Below, one piece after another: positions 25,482 through 34,925 of a DNA stretch of 64,000 bases. Position numbers and translations under genes: made by a program. Within the stretch, counting starts at the first letter, position 1; every line of letters begins with the position of its first letter. The stretch is from Paenibacillus mucilaginosus 3016 (lineage in GTDB: Bacteria > Bacillota > Bacilli > Paenibacillales > NBRC-103111), in the NCBI RefSeq assembly GCF_000250655.1, contig NC_016935.1, forward strand, positions 7,024,001 through 7,088,000, in the 5' to 3' direction. Below the pieces are notes generated by a model, which searched no databases, was not told the origin of the DNA, and was given only the letters and a program-made list of their open reading frames with translations.

Positions 25482-26698
25482 GCCATAATCTCCCCTACTT
25501 GCGTTGTTGTATGCGCAGCTGCCGGCAGGGCAGCCTCTTGTGGTGCAGCGGGCAGGCCGGTGTCGGCCGAAGCCTTCGCCGCCTTCCTCGTTTCTCTCCA
25601 GAGCAGCAGGCCGATGATCAGCGAGTATACACCGATCATGAGCACGAACACCCCGAGCTCACCGGTAAAATACTTCAGCTCGCCGCCCCGGTATCCCATG
25701 CCCCGGATAAATTTGAAGAGCCAGGTCAGCGGCAGCAGATTCGAAAGAAACTGGACCGGTGCAGGGAACATGATCGTGGCGACCTGCACGCCCGAGAGCA
25801 TGAAGGACGGGTACACGATCGCGTACGTCCGCAGGGTCACCTTGGACGGCTCTGAAGCGGTCCAGCCGACCGCCATCCCCATCAGCGTCGCTGTCAGCGA
25901 GTACAGGAACAGCGGCAGCAGGAACTCGACCGGATTGCTGACGAAGCGCAGACCCCCGACCTGCTTCAGCATCCCGAAGGCAAGCTGCAGCGAGATTGTA
26001 TTGATCACCGCATACGGCAGCACTCGCAGCCACAGCCCGATGGGGGAGCGAAGCGCCTCGGTAAGGCGTCCCTCCATCCGAAGCCGAGGCACGATGGAAG
26101 CCGCTGCGATCGAGGTAATCCCCAGCGCCGTCACATTCACGAAGCCGATGACCATGAACGCTATAAAATCCGACGTCGGGTTGAACAGCAGACGCTGCTG
26201 CATGGAGAGCGGGGTCGCCATCCCCATGGCCGCTTCATCCCCCATCCCCATCACCTTCAGCTTGCCAACGGTGAGCGACGTGTTCTCGGTGGTGATGAGC
26301 TCCTGCATCCCCGAGCGGATGTTCCCGATCGCCGAAGGCATGGAGTTGTCGATCAGGAATCCGATGTTGATCGACTTGCCCTGGAAGCGCAGCTGCTCCA
26401 TGCCTCTTGGCAGGTACACGACAGCCATGAACTTCTCGTTGGCCATCAGCTTCTCCGGCGCGATCGCCTCGTGGAATACCCCCGCTACGTCCATATACTG
26501 TGAAGCGTTGATTTTGTCCGTGAATTGGCGGCTGTAGAGCGAGTTGTCCTCGTCCACGACCGCGACCGGCACCTCATTGATCTGCCCGTTCTGAAAAATA
26601 TATCCGAACACCGCCGCCATAATCAGCGGAGCGAGCAGGATCGAAGGAATAAACTTGCTCGTCAGGACGTACTTCCACTCACTGAGCTGGGACTTCAT
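25478..26698 (-). CDS. ABC-2-type membrane permease (YhgE/YhhJ-like)
   Basis: A 406-residue membrane protein: one N-terminal helix (FIPSILLAPLIMAAVFGYIF), a large extracytoplasmic domain with PVAVVDEDNSLYSRQFTDKI, then five helices including FMVIGFVNVTALGITSIAAA and PLFLYSLTATLMGMAVGW. This is the layout of ABC-2 exporters. The start at 26698 has GGAGG nine bases upstream; the ATG two codons earlier is too close. No ATPase gene is adjacent, so the partner is elsewhere or the protein works with the adaptor in another way. Confidence 0.8.
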   Translation of the reverse strand: MKSQLSEWKYVLTSKFIPSILLAPLIMAAVFGYIFQNGQINEVPVAVVDEDNSLYSRQFTDKINASQYMDVAGVFHEAIAPEKLMANEKFMAVVYLPRGMEQLRFQGKSINIGFLIDNSMPSAIGNIRSGMQELITTENTSLTVGKLKVMGMGDEAAMGMATPLSMQQRLLFNPTSDFIAFMVIGFVNVTALGITSIAAASIVPRLRMEGRLTEALRSPIGLWLRVLPYAVINTISLQLAFGMLKQVGGLRFVSNPVEFLLPLFLYSLTATLMGMAVGWTASEPSKVTLRTYAIVYPSFMLSGVQVATIMFPAPVQFLSNLLPLTWLFKFIRGMGYRGGELKYFTGELGVFVLMIGVYSLIIGLLLWRETRKAAKASADTGLPAAPQEAALPAAAHTTTQVGEIMA

Positions 26699-27884
26699 CG
26701 ACATGCACCTCCGCCGTCATGCCCGGCAGCAGCTTCTCCGTACGATCTACGTACACGCGCACCTGGAATGAGTTCAGGTCGGCAGTCCCTTTCTCCCGGC
26801 TCATACGGAGCGCGGCGAACTGCGGAGCGGCCGTGACGAATTGGACCTTGCCGTCCACGACGTCATCCAGCGCGGCAAAATGCGTAGGCACCGCCGAATC
26901 CGGATGGAACTTGCCCACCTGCGTTTCATCAACGTACAGGTCATAGTACAGCTTGCCGGTTTCGAGCAGAATGACCGGCGTGCCTGCGCCGACGTTCTCG
27001 CCCGCCTTCGGCACCACCTTCACGATCTTGCCGTCCGCCGGAGCCTTCAGCGTCATGCGGTCCTTCTGGATCTGCAGCGACTGGAGCAGGATGTTCTGCT
27101 GCTCGAGCTGCTTCTTGAGCGCATCGATGCCGATCTTCTGATTCGCGATATCCCCGCCGGCCAGCTCCTGCTGCTCGACTACGGCCGCAGCCCGATCCGC
27201 CTGCAGCGCCGCCTGCTGGCGCTCCTTCTCCGTCGCGCCGTTAAGCATCTTATCGAGCACGGCCTGCTGCTGGTTCTTCGCATTCTCGAGCGTCGCCACC
27301 TGGCTGCGGGCATTCTCCACGGCATCCCGGTGATCCTTGTAGTTGTAAGGATTATCATCGTAGCTCTCCTCGAGGTTAAGCAGCTGGTTATACAGCTTCA
27401 GCGCATGCGTGTACGATTCTTCAGAAGCGGCCACGGCCAGCTTCTGACGCTCGATATCCTCCGACCGGGCGCCTTCAGCCACCTGCGCCTGCTGCGTCTG
27501 GGCCTGCGACAGGCCGATCTGCGCCTGCTTCACCGCATTGCCGAGCTTGCTCTCGGCTACACGTATGCCGTCCTCCGCCTGGGCGATCTTCAGCGTCGTC
27601 ACCTCGAGATCCGCCTGCGCCTTTTTCAGCTGCAGATCGATATCCGTCGGGTCAAGGGTCATGAGCACGTCGCCCTGCTTCACGCTCTGCTCTTCCTTGA
27701 CCGGCAGGTCGATGATCCTGCCCGCCACGCCCTGGAACGACACGTTAATTTGCTCCGCCGTCAGAATGCTGGCCTTCTCGGACGCCGACAGCGTCACCGC
27801 ATCCTTGCCTTCCGCCCGCAGCATATACCCCCCGCCGCCGAGCGCGAGCGCCAATACCACTACAGCCGCTACTTGTTTCTTCAT
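26679..27884 (-). CDS. HlyD-family membrane-fusion/adaptor protein
   Basis: A 401-residue periplasmic-adaptor-like protein: N-terminal membrane anchor (AAVVVLALALGGGGYML), first lipoyl half (GVAGRIIDLPVKEEQSVKQGD), a long coiled coil of about 170 residues rich in Gln, Ala and Lys, second lipoyl half (LKAPADGKIVKVVPKAGENVG) and a beta-barrel with TAEVHVDEV at the end. It forms the stalk of an export system in the cell wall. The 3' end overlaps the permease start by 20 bases. ATG at 27884 follows GAGAGGAG. Confidence 0.85.
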   Translation of the reverse strand: MKKQVAAVVVLALALGGGGYMLRAEGKDAVTLSASEKASILTAEQINVSFQGVAGRIIDLPVKEEQSVKQGDVLMTLDPTDIDLQLKKAQADLEVTTLKIAQAEDGIRVAESKLGNAVKQAQIGLSQAQTQQAQVAEGARSEDIERQKLAVAASEESYTHALKLYNQLLNLEESYDDNPYNYKDHRDAVENARSQVATLENAKNQQQAVLDKMLNGATEKERQQAALQADRAAAVVEQQELAGGDIANQKIGIDALKKQLEQQNILLQSLQIQKDRMTLKAPADGKIVKVVPKAGENVGAGTPVILLETGKLYYDLYVDETQVGKFHPDSAVPTHFAALDDVVDGKVQFVTAAPQFAALRMSREKGTADLNSFQVRVYVDRTEKLLPGMTAEVHVDEVPAQ

Positions 27885-27909
27885 ACCCACACTTACTCCT
27901 CTCAGATAG

Positions 27910-28542
27910 TTACAACCCCTGTGCCTGACGGCACTGAAGGGCATTCATGATGAATCCGGTCGTGTACCTGACCACTTCGTCCCCGTTCTCCGAGGCCTGC
28001 GCCGTTTCGCCCGCCTGCTCGAACACGGGATCAAGGAATGCCGTGCTTCTTGCAAAAACCAGCGTTCCGATAATGGACTGGACCGTATGCCTCAGCGAAT
28101 CATAGTGAAAATGACCGTCCGCCCTGCCCTTCTCCAGGATCATGATGAGCTGGCGCCACAGCCCGTGAATCACGGATTGGACCCGTTCGAGCCGGGGACT
28201 CTGCATCATGACCTCCTGCTGGAGCATGTTGATCAGGTCGGGCTCCGCCAGCCGGAACAGCGTGAACTCCCGGATGAGGGAGCTGAGGTCCTCCACGGGA
28301 TCCTTCAGCTCGTACTCCGTCTGAAGGAATTCCGGAGCGAACGTCTCGAACAGGGCGAAGAACACATTCTCCTTACCCCCGAAATGGTACGAGACAAGCG
28401 CCAGCGCCACCCCCGCCTCATCGCAGATCTGCCGCACGGTCGTTCCCTCGAATCCTTTCTTCGCGAACAGCTTCTTCGCCGCATTCAGAATCTTCAGCTT
28501 CACGTCTTCCTTGACTTCCCTGCCTTCAGTCTCCCGTTTCAA
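27910..28542 (-). CDS. TetR-family transcriptional regulator
   Basis: A regulator of about 210 residues with the N-terminal TetR helix-turn-helix (FEGTTVRQICDEAGVALALV then SYHFGGKENVFFALFETF). It is the first gene of the export operon and most likely represses it, with release by an exported substrate or toxic compound. TTG at 28542 is preferred because AAAGGGGGG lies just before it; ATG at 28578 gives 12 more residues but has no ribosome site. A cluster of palindromes just upstream is the probable operator. Confidence 0.85.
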   Translation of the reverse strand: MKRETEGREVKEDVKLKILNAAKKLFAKKGFEGTTVRQICDEAGVALALVSYHFGGKENVFFALFETFAPEFLQTEYELKDPVEDLSSLIREFTLFRLAEPDLINMLQQEVMMQSPRLERVQSVIHGLWRQLIMILEKGRADGHFHYDSLRHTVQSIIGTLVFARSTAFLDPVFEQAGETAQASENGDEVVRYTTGFIMNALQCRQAQGL

Positions 28543-28584
28543 TGCAAGCCCCCCTTTTGCTCCGTACAGGTCACCCATGTGCTT

Positions 28585-28640
28585 AACGATTGTTTTGAAC
28601 GTACGTTTTGAACGTACGTTTTGAACGATTGTTCAAATGT
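28585..28640. promoter_or_regulatory. Probable TetR operator cluster
   Basis: Two direct copies of TTTTGAACGTACG are followed by TTTTGAACGATTGTTCAA. AACGTACGTT (twice) and TTGAAC-GATT-GTTCAA are perfect palindromes. This arrangement directly before the tetR-type gene fits cooperative binding of an autoregulating dimer. Confidence 0.65.
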
Positions 28641-28780
28641 TCTTCGTTGATTATTTTACTACTAATGAAATCGGCCTGTCAATGAAAAACCTGCAGATTG
28701 GTTTCAAGGGAATTCTTCCCAAGCGTGCCATGGCTGCATCTTATCCCCTCTGTGAAGTACGAACTTCCCAGCCCCAATGC

Positions 28781-28820
28781 AAAAAAGCACCGGCCGCGCC
28801 GTTTCCGGCACGCCGATGCT
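28781..28820 (-). terminator. Terminator of the alpha-galactosidase gene
   Basis: On the reverse strand AGCATCGGC...GCCGGTGCT with inner pairing is followed by TTTTTTGC, 28 bases past the stop codon. Confidence 0.75.
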
Positions 28821-28847
28821 TCTATTTCTTCAGCGGTTCCCGCTGTC

Positions 28848-31037
28848 TTACTGCACTTTCCGCAAGCGGATGAGCACACTCTCAAAATCACCATGCTGCA
28901 CCGGCAGCGAAATGCCTGCGTGCATCAGCTCGTCGCCGCCGTACACCTCGCCCGACTCCAAGTCCGTATAGTCCGCAGCCGGATCGAGCCCCCGCAGCTT
29001 CAGCCGCTTATAAGGCTCGTTCGGCTCCGCCAGCACGTTGAAGTAGCAGGCCAGTACGTCGTCCCCGCTCTCCGACACGAACATCCACGCGGCCTCGAGC
29101 TCCTCGAACGGAGAGATCAGGCGGTAGAAGCGGCCGAACTGCACGAATTGGCGCAGCTCCTTGTAGAGCGCAACCTGAGCCTTCGCCAGCTCCTTCTCCT
29201 CCGGCGTGAACTTCGTCAGGTCCAGCTCGTAGCCGAAGTTGCCGCTCATCGCCACATCGCCGCGCATCTTCAGGGACGTCATCCGGTGCACCTGGTGATT
29301 CGGCACCGCGGAGATGTGCGCGCCCATCGCGGAGACGGGATACACGATGCTCGTCCCGTACTGAATCTTAAGGCGCGAGACGGCATCCGTATTGTCGCTT
29401 GTCCACGTCTGCGGCATATAATGCAGGATGCCCGGATCGAACCGGCCGCCGCCGCCGGAGCAGCTCTCGAACAGCACGTGAGGGAATGCGGTCGTGATCC
29501 GCTCCATGACCGAATAGAGGCCGAGCATATAGCGGTGCGCTGTCTCCCGCTGGCGCTCCGGCGGCAGCGCCGCGGAGCCGATCTCGGTCATATGGCGGTT
29601 CATGTCCCATTTGACATAGGAGATCGGGGCGCCGGCCAGGACACCGGACACCGTCTCAACGATGTAGTCGCATACCTCCGGGCGGGAGAGGTCCAGGATG
29701 AGCTGGTTGCGGCCCTCGGAGCGGACCCGATCCGGTACATGAAGGCACCAGTCCGGATGGCTGCGGTACAGCTCGCTGTCCACCGAGATCATCTCAGGTT
29801 CGAACCAGAGGCCGAACTGCAGCCCCAGCCCCTTCACCCGCTGCGCCAGATCGTCCAGTCCCTGCGGAAGCTTCGCCTTGTCCACGAACCAGTCGCCGAG
29901 CGAGGTCGTATCGTCGTTGCGCCGGCCGAACCAGCCGTCGTCGAGCACGAACAGCTCGATGCCGAGCTCCCGTCCGGCCTTCGCGATGTCTTCAATTTTC
30001 TCTGCCGTGAAGTCAAAATACGTCGCTTCCCAGTTGTTGATGAGCACCGGTCTCGGCTTGTCGCGGAACTCGCCGCGGCACAGCCGGGTACGGTAGAGCT
30101 CATGATATGTCTGCGACATGCCGGTCAGCCCTTCGGCCGAATACACCATGACCGCCTCCGGAGTCTGGAACGCAGCGCCTGGCTCCAGCAGCCAGCTGAA
30201 GTCGAACGGGTTGATGCCGAGGGACACACGGGTCGTATACCACTGGTCCACCTCGGCCGAAGCCAGGAAGCTGCCGCTGTACACAAGGTTGAAGCCGTAA
30301 GCCTCGCCCCGCTCCTCCGTCGTATCCTTCCCGAGCAGCGCAACGAATGGATTCTGCTGGTGCGAGCTTGCGCCCCTGCGGCTCTCGACGGACTGCGTGC
30401 CGCTGGCCAAGGCCCGCCGCTCGATATAACGCTCTCTTGCCCACGCACCCGGCAGCGTAAGAAGATCGAACCGGTGATGCGGGAAGTCGACGCTGGCACT
30501 CAAGGCGCGAAGCACGCGCACAGATTCTGTTCCCCCGTTGACGATCCGGGAGCTGCGGGTAATGACATTGCGCTCGCGGTACGCGGTGTAAGACAGCTCG
30601 ACACGCAGGCCTGTCAGCGCATCTTCGAGCAGAAGCTTCAGCGTATCCGCTTCATCCTCCGCCTCCACATAGGTGGAGGGAAGCCCTTCGAGCGCCGGCT
30701 TGCCGGCTGTAATGTCATGCGATATGTATTTCAAATCGGTGACCGTCGTTCCGTTGGCGAGTTGAATCTGATAAGCCGGCTGGCGGAAGTCGGAATTGCC
30801 GTAGCCCGGGTACTCCAGCGGCAGCGCATCCAGGGAATAGCTGCGGTCGGGCGGATTCGGGTTCGGGGAGAAGGCACGGTCCCTGGTGCGGATGACATGA
30901 GACATCGGCAGGGCACGGACTTTCGCCCCCCAATATAGGTGAACCACATGGCCGCTCGGATAAACCTGCAGAATATAACTGCTGCTGCCGGCCTGCAGAT
31001 GAAATTGACGCTGCTCCTCTAGGTAACGAATGCTCAT
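28848..31037 (-). CDS. Alpha-galactosidase, glycoside hydrolase family 36
   Basis: Hydrolyses alpha-1,6-galactosides such as melibiose and raffinose. The 729-residue length is that of Bacillus/Geobacillus GH36 enzymes. The nucleophile is Asp478 in YVKWDMNRH and the acid/base Asp548 in TWTSDNTDA; FVLDDGWFGRRNDDTTSLGDW and FESCSGGGGRFDPG are further family motifs. There is no signal peptide, so it acts in the cytoplasm on imported sugar, although no transporter is adjacent. GGGAGCC precedes the ATG. Direct repeats upstream may bind an AraC-type activator. Confidence 0.95.
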   Translation of the reverse strand: MSIRYLEEQRQFHLQAGSSSYILQVYPSGHVVHLYWGAKVRALPMSHVIRTRDRAFSPNPNPPDRSYSLDALPLEYPGYGNSDFRQPAYQIQLANGTTVTDLKYISHDITAGKPALEGLPSTYVEAEDEADTLKLLLEDALTGLRVELSYTAYRERNVITRSSRIVNGGTESVRVLRALSASVDFPHHRFDLLTLPGAWARERYIERRALASGTQSVESRRGASSHQQNPFVALLGKDTTEERGEAYGFNLVYSGSFLASAEVDQWYTTRVSLGINPFDFSWLLEPGAAFQTPEAVMVYSAEGLTGMSQTYHELYRTRLCRGEFRDKPRPVLINNWEATYFDFTAEKIEDIAKAGRELGIELFVLDDGWFGRRNDDTTSLGDWFVDKAKLPQGLDDLAQRVKGLGLQFGLWFEPEMISVDSELYRSHPDWCLHVPDRVRSEGRNQLILDLSRPEVCDYIVETVSGVLAGAPISYVKWDMNRHMTEIGSAALPPERQRETAHRYMLGLYSVMERITTAFPHVLFESCSGGGGRFDPGILHYMPQTWTSDNTDAVSRLKIQYGTSIVYPVSAMGAHISAVPNHQVHRMTSLKMRGDVAMSGNFGYELDLTKFTPEEKELAKAQVALYKELRQFVQFGRFYRLISPFEELEAAWMFVSESGDDVLACYFNVLAEPNEPYKRLKLRGLDPAADYTDLESGEVYGGDELMHAGISLPVQHGDFESVLIRLRKVQ

Positions 31038-31115
31038 ATAAGTTCAGGCTCCCTTTTCTGTACCAAAATAGTCATCGTTTCTACCCTCATGATACCCTCT
31101 GTTGGGCAGGCCGGA

Positions 31116-31144
31116 TATGGAGGGATGACTCCATTGTATGGAGG
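31116..31144. promoter_or_regulatory. Direct repeat upstream of the alpha-galactosidase gene
   Basis: TATGGAGG occurs at 31116-31123 and 31137-31144, each followed within one base by ATG, with a 21-base period (two helical turns). This spacing is usual for AraC-family half-sites. Confidence 0.4.
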
Positions 31145-31243
31145 AATGTAGCACGTTCACGCCATGGGTGAACGATACCCCGGAAAAACCCGCCCAAAGC
31201 CCCGGTCATTTTTCGACATTTTTCTCCCCGTGCCCGGCGGGTA

Positions 31244-31252
31244 TGCTATAAT
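31244..31252 (+). promoter_or_regulatory. Extended -10 promoter of the diguanylate cyclase gene
   Basis: TGCTATAAT is a perfect extended -10 element about 43 bases before the ATG. No good -35 is needed for this promoter type. Confidence 0.5.
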
Positions 31253-31294
31253 GATTTAAGATTATTTTTGGGAGAGAAGGATCCGCTTACGCCT

Positions 31295-32346
31295 ATGTCC
31301 GATCAACAAAGCAGCGCCGCCCCCGCTATCTCGCTGGGCAGCCATTATGACGCCTTTTTCGCTGCGGCCACCAAGAGCTGCATCTTAATCCACCTGCTCT
31401 GGCTTGTTTTGTTCTGGGCGCTCGGCGTCATGCCCATGGCCATGTACAACTTCGTCAGCACCTGTTTTTTTGCCTGGTCTCTCCAGTTTCTCCTGGGCAA
31501 GCATAACCGGACCTGGGCCCTGCTGGTCCATATGGAAGTAAGGCTGCATATGGTGCTCGCCAGCATTTGGTCGGCTGGGATACCGGGTTCCATTATTATT
31601 TCTTCCTCCTGATCTTCGTCTGCTTCATGAATCCCATGTACGGCAGAGGCATGAGGATCTTCCTTGCGGTCTCCGATGTGGTGATCTACCTGCTGCTGAC
31701 CCAATATGCCCTCAGGCCATGGTATACGGTAGATCCTCTTTATACCGAACTGCTTAACATTCACAATATTCTCATCGTAACAATCACGATCACCATCCTG
31801 TCCTCCGTGTTCCGCAAGCGGATTACCGAGACGATCGGCGATCTGGAGATGGCTGCGAACACCGATCCGCTCACCGGGCTGCTTAACCGGCGCTCCATGT
31901 TTGCCAGGCTCGAGAGAGAACATGACCGGTACCAGTCTGGGGCTGCCTCCTACTGCGTGCTGCTGTGCGACATCGATGATTTCAAAATGTTCAATGACCT
32001 GTACGGGCATGACTGCGGCGATTATGTGCTGAGGGAATGCGCTCAGGCGATCCGCGGGCTGGTCCGGACCGGCGACTCCGTATCCCGCTGGGGCGGCGAG
32101 GAATTTCTGATCCTGCTGCCGGCAACGGACCCGGAAGAAGCCTTCCACATCGCCGAACGCATCCGCTCCCGCATTCAGCATGCCGTTCATACGTTCCAGG
32201 GTGCCGAGCTGCGCATCACGCTTACCTTCGGGCTCTCTTCCTGCCCGCCTTCCGTCTCGGTATCCGATTGCATTAATCAGGCGGACAACGCGCTGATGCA
32301 GGGCAAGCAGGAAGGTAAAAACTGCGTAGTCAGCCAGCTGTTATGA
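31295..32346 (+). pseudogene. Membrane diguanylate cyclase (GGDEF), frameshifted
   Basis: The two frames together encode a c-di-GMP synthase of about 350 residues. The first part (ATG 31295 to about 31568) holds three membrane segments; the rest, in another frame, continues with GWDTGFHYYFFLLIFVCF, further helices and a complete GGDEF domain: TDPLTGLLNRRSMF, LCDIDDFKMFNDLYGHDCGD and the active-site RWGGEEF. One missing base in ATTTGGTCGG near 31566-31571 would explain the break (ATTTGGGTCGG restores frame). Either the gene is inactive or the base is a sequencing error. The catalytic half could also start internally at about 31567. Confidence 0.8.
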
Positions 32347-32370
32347 GCAATATCCCCTCACGATAGTGCC

Positions 32371-33327
32371 CTATTCTCCGGTCCCTGCCAGAGGATAGGG
32401 CACTTCCTGCTTCCCTGAGACCTCCTCTTCACAATAAGGCCCCGGCTGTACCTGAAGCCACAGCACGCCCTCCTCGAATGCGGCCAACTTGAGGCCGTCT
32501 CCGGTAGGTTCCACTGCCATGATCGCCGGGCGTCCCTCGATACTGCGCCGGCACTTCTCGCCGAACAGATCCCGGTAAGGCGTGTAGAGCTTTCCACCGG
32601 CCAGCACCCTCATCGTATCTGAACGTGAGTGTCTCAGGATAACAACCCCCTCCTTCGGATATCCCTCCACATAAAAAGGCGTCCCCCAAGAGGCATCTGC
32701 CTGCGATGCCGGGGACTGCTGGCCCCCCGGCTGCTTCGCTTGTCCGTCCTGCTGTTCGGCAGCCCCAAGTCCGATCCGGGCTGCAGGCTCTCCGGTCTTA
32801 TCGTCCCACACGGTCAAGACCCGGCCGTCATGCATCAGCACCCAATCCCCTGCTGCCGTTATATTCTTTCCCTTCCCCCAGTGGTACTCCAAATTTTCTT
32901 TCTGAAGAATTTTCCCGTTCCGGATATAGGCAAGTATCACACGGTCATGAATCAGGGGCTCCCCATACGATTGAACGGCTTGGAGAACTATACCTTGCTT
33001 CAGCACGGTCAGCTCATACTGAAACGAATTGCGCCCAGGCGCAGCGGGGTAGAGGGCCTCCAGACCGACTATCACCCCTTCCAAAGCCTTGGGAAGACGC
33101 GGAAGTTCCAGCAGCTCCTCTCGGGATATGGCATCCGGCGGTCCGGCCAGCCAGATCCCGTTTTCCCTGCCCAGTCCGTAGAAGCCGGGCGGCAGCTTGA
33201 AATCTCGCTCTATTCCCACAGCGTATAGAAGGGCTGCACACAAGATGACTGCACACGCCAGCATCCCAATCCGCTTACTTCGCATACTTTTTTTGCCCCT
33301 TGCCTCTTTCTCCCAAGCTCTGATCAC
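32371..33327 (-). CDS. Membrane-anchored protein of unknown function
   Basis: A 318-residue protein with a basic N-terminus, one membrane segment (IGMLACAVILCAALLYAVGI, about 20-39) and an extracytoplasmic domain rich in beta strands (VILAYIRNGKILQKENLEYHWG, TAAGDWVLMHDGRVLTVWDD). A Gln/Ser-rich linker (about 205-220) separates two halves, and each half looks beta-propeller-like. No family recognised. GTG at 33327 has GGGGGAGA upstream; ATG at 33285 is the alternative. It converges on the diguanylate cyclase gene. Confidence 0.65.
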   Translation of the reverse strand: MIRAWEKEARGKKSMRSKRIGMLACAVILCAALLYAVGIERDFKLPPGFYGLGRENGIWLAGPPDAISREELLELPRLPKALEGVIVGLEALYPAAPGRNSFQYELTVLKQGIVLQAVQSYGEPLIHDRVILAYIRNGKILQKENLEYHWGKGKNITAAGDWVLMHDGRVLTVWDDKTGEPAARIGLGAAEQQDGQAKQPGGQQSPASQADASWGTPFYVEGYPKEGVVILRHSRSDTMRVLAGGKLYTPYRDLFGEKCRRSIEGRPAIMAVEPTGDGLKLAAFEEGVLWLQVQPGPYCEEEVSGKQEVPYPLAGTGE

Positions 33328-33430
33328 CCGTCTCTCCCCCTTGAAAATACCAATAGGGCACAGCAGCAGACAGGAATCTCAGTGCCCGCCCCATTACCAG
33401 ACGCTGGAAACTGGCAAAAAGGTTCGGCCT

Positions 33431-33477
33431 GTAAAAAAAGCCAGGACCCCAAGCGATAAACGCTTGAAATCCTGGCT
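33431..33477 (-). terminator. Terminator of the pdh operon
   Basis: On the reverse strand AGCCAGGA(T)TTCAAGCG-TTTAT-CGCTTGGGGTCCTGGCT is followed by TTTTTTTAC, 28 bases past the pdhD stop. Confidence 0.85.
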
Positions 33478-33504
33478 GCTGCTTTTGCGTAATGAATGAG
33501 AATC

Positions 33505-34920
33505 TTACTTGCCGAGCTGGTGAATCGGATGGCCGAGCGCGCCTTCGGCGGCGTCCATCGTGATCTCGCCCAGGGTCGGGTGAGCGTGAATCGTCAGAGC
33601 GATATCCTCGAGGGTAGCGCCCATCTCGATGCCGAGCGTCAGCTCTGCAATCAGGTTGGAGGCTTCCGCCCCTACGACGAATCCGCCGACGAGTACGCCG
33701 GTGTCTTTGTCCGCGATCAGCTTCACAAAGCCATCGGTCGCGTTCATCGACTGGGCACGGCCGTTGGCTCCGTAAGGGAACTTGCCTACAACCGTGTTGA
33801 TGCCTTTGGCCTTCGCTTCGCTCTCGCTGAGACCTACGCCGGCAATCTCCGGATCGGAGAAGACTACGGCCGGGATGACCTTGTAGTCTACGACGCTTGG
33901 CAGTCCCGCGATCGACTCTGCCGCCACTTTCGCTTCATAGGAAGCTTTGTGCGCCAGTGCCGGACCTGGAACGATGTCGCCGATCGCGTAGATGTGAGGC
34001 ACGTTCGTCTGGCCCTTCTCGTTGACTTTGATCAGGCCGCGCTCGCCGATTTCGACGCCGGCAAGTTCGAGGGACAGATCGCCGTCGGTGTTCGGGCGGC
34101 GTCCGACCGTAACGAGGACATAATCCGCCGTTACTTTCTTCTCTTCGCCTTTGACCGTGTACGTTACCGTTACGGAGTCGCCGGACTGCTCGGAGCCCTG
34201 CGCCATCGCTTCGGTTACTACTTCCACCTCAAGCTTCTTCAGGTTGCGTGCAACCAGGGAAGACAGGTCCTTCTCAAAGCCTGGCAGGATGTGGTCGGAG
34301 CCTTCAAGCACCGTCACCTTCGTGCCGAACTTCGCGAACGTCTGGCCAAGCTCGATACCGATGTAGCCGCCGCCGATGACGACCATGCTCTTCGGAATCT
34401 CGGAGAGCTGCAGAGCTTCCGTCGAGGACAGGATGCGTCCGCCGAACGGGAACGTCTTGAGCTCGATCGGACGGGAGCCCGTCGCGATGATGCAGTAGTT
34501 GAACTTGTAACGTGCCGTTTCGTTATCGTTGAACACGCGGGCTTCATGCTCGTTGATGAACAGCGCCTCGCCGTTGAATACCTGAATCTTGTTGCCCTTC
34601 AGCAGCATGCCTACGCCGCCGGTCTGCTTCTTCACGATGCCGTTCTTCCATTCCTGCACCTTTGCGAAGTCCACGGCTACGTTATCAGCCGTGATCCCGA
34701 TAGAGGAGCCGTGCTTGGCCACTTCATACTGATGGGCCGCGCTGATTAGCGCCTTGGATGGAATGCAGCCGCGGTTCAAGCAGACGCCGCCGAGTTCGGC
34801 CTTGTCCACTACGAGCACGCTCTTGCCCAGCTGGGCGGCACGGATGGCCGCAACGTAACCGCCAGGACCGGCACCAATGACGAGAACGTCAATTTCTACC
34901 GATGCGTCACCTACTACCAT
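33505..34920 (-). CDS. pdhD: Dihydrolipoamide dehydrogenase (E3) of pyruvate dehydrogenase
   Basis: Reoxidises the E2 lipoyl arm with FAD and NAD. The 471-residue product has the FAD fold VLVIGAGPGGYVAAIRAAQLG, the redox disulfide GGVCLNRGCIPSKAL, the NAD fold MVVIGGGYIGIELGQTFAKFG, and the C-terminal HAHPTLGE active-site histidine with its glutamate. Its ribosome site GGAGGTG lies inside the last codons of pdhC and only five bases separate the two genes, so it is the last gene of the pdhABCD operon. Confidence 0.96.
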   Translation of the reverse strand: MVVGDASVEIDVLVIGAGPGGYVAAIRAAQLGKSVLVVDKAELGGVCLNRGCIPSKALISAAHQYEVAKHGSSIGITADNVAVDFAKVQEWKNGIVKKQTGGVGMLLKGNKIQVFNGEALFINEHEARVFNDNETARYKFNYCIIATGSRPIELKTFPFGGRILSSTEALQLSEIPKSMVVIGGGYIGIELGQTFAKFGTKVTVLEGSDHILPGFEKDLSSLVARNLKKLEVEVVTEAMAQGSEQSGDSVTVTYTVKGEEKKVTADYVLVTVGRRPNTDGDLSLELAGVEIGERGLIKVNEKGQTNVPHIYAIGDIVPGPALAHKASYEAKVAAESIAGLPSVVDYKVIPAVVFSDPEIAGVGLSESEAKAKGINTVVGKFPYGANGRAQSMNATDGFVKLIADKDTGVLVGGFVVGAEASNLIAELTLGIEMGATLEDIALTIHAHPTLGEITMDAAEGALGHPIHQLGK

Positions 34921-34925
34921 AGCGA

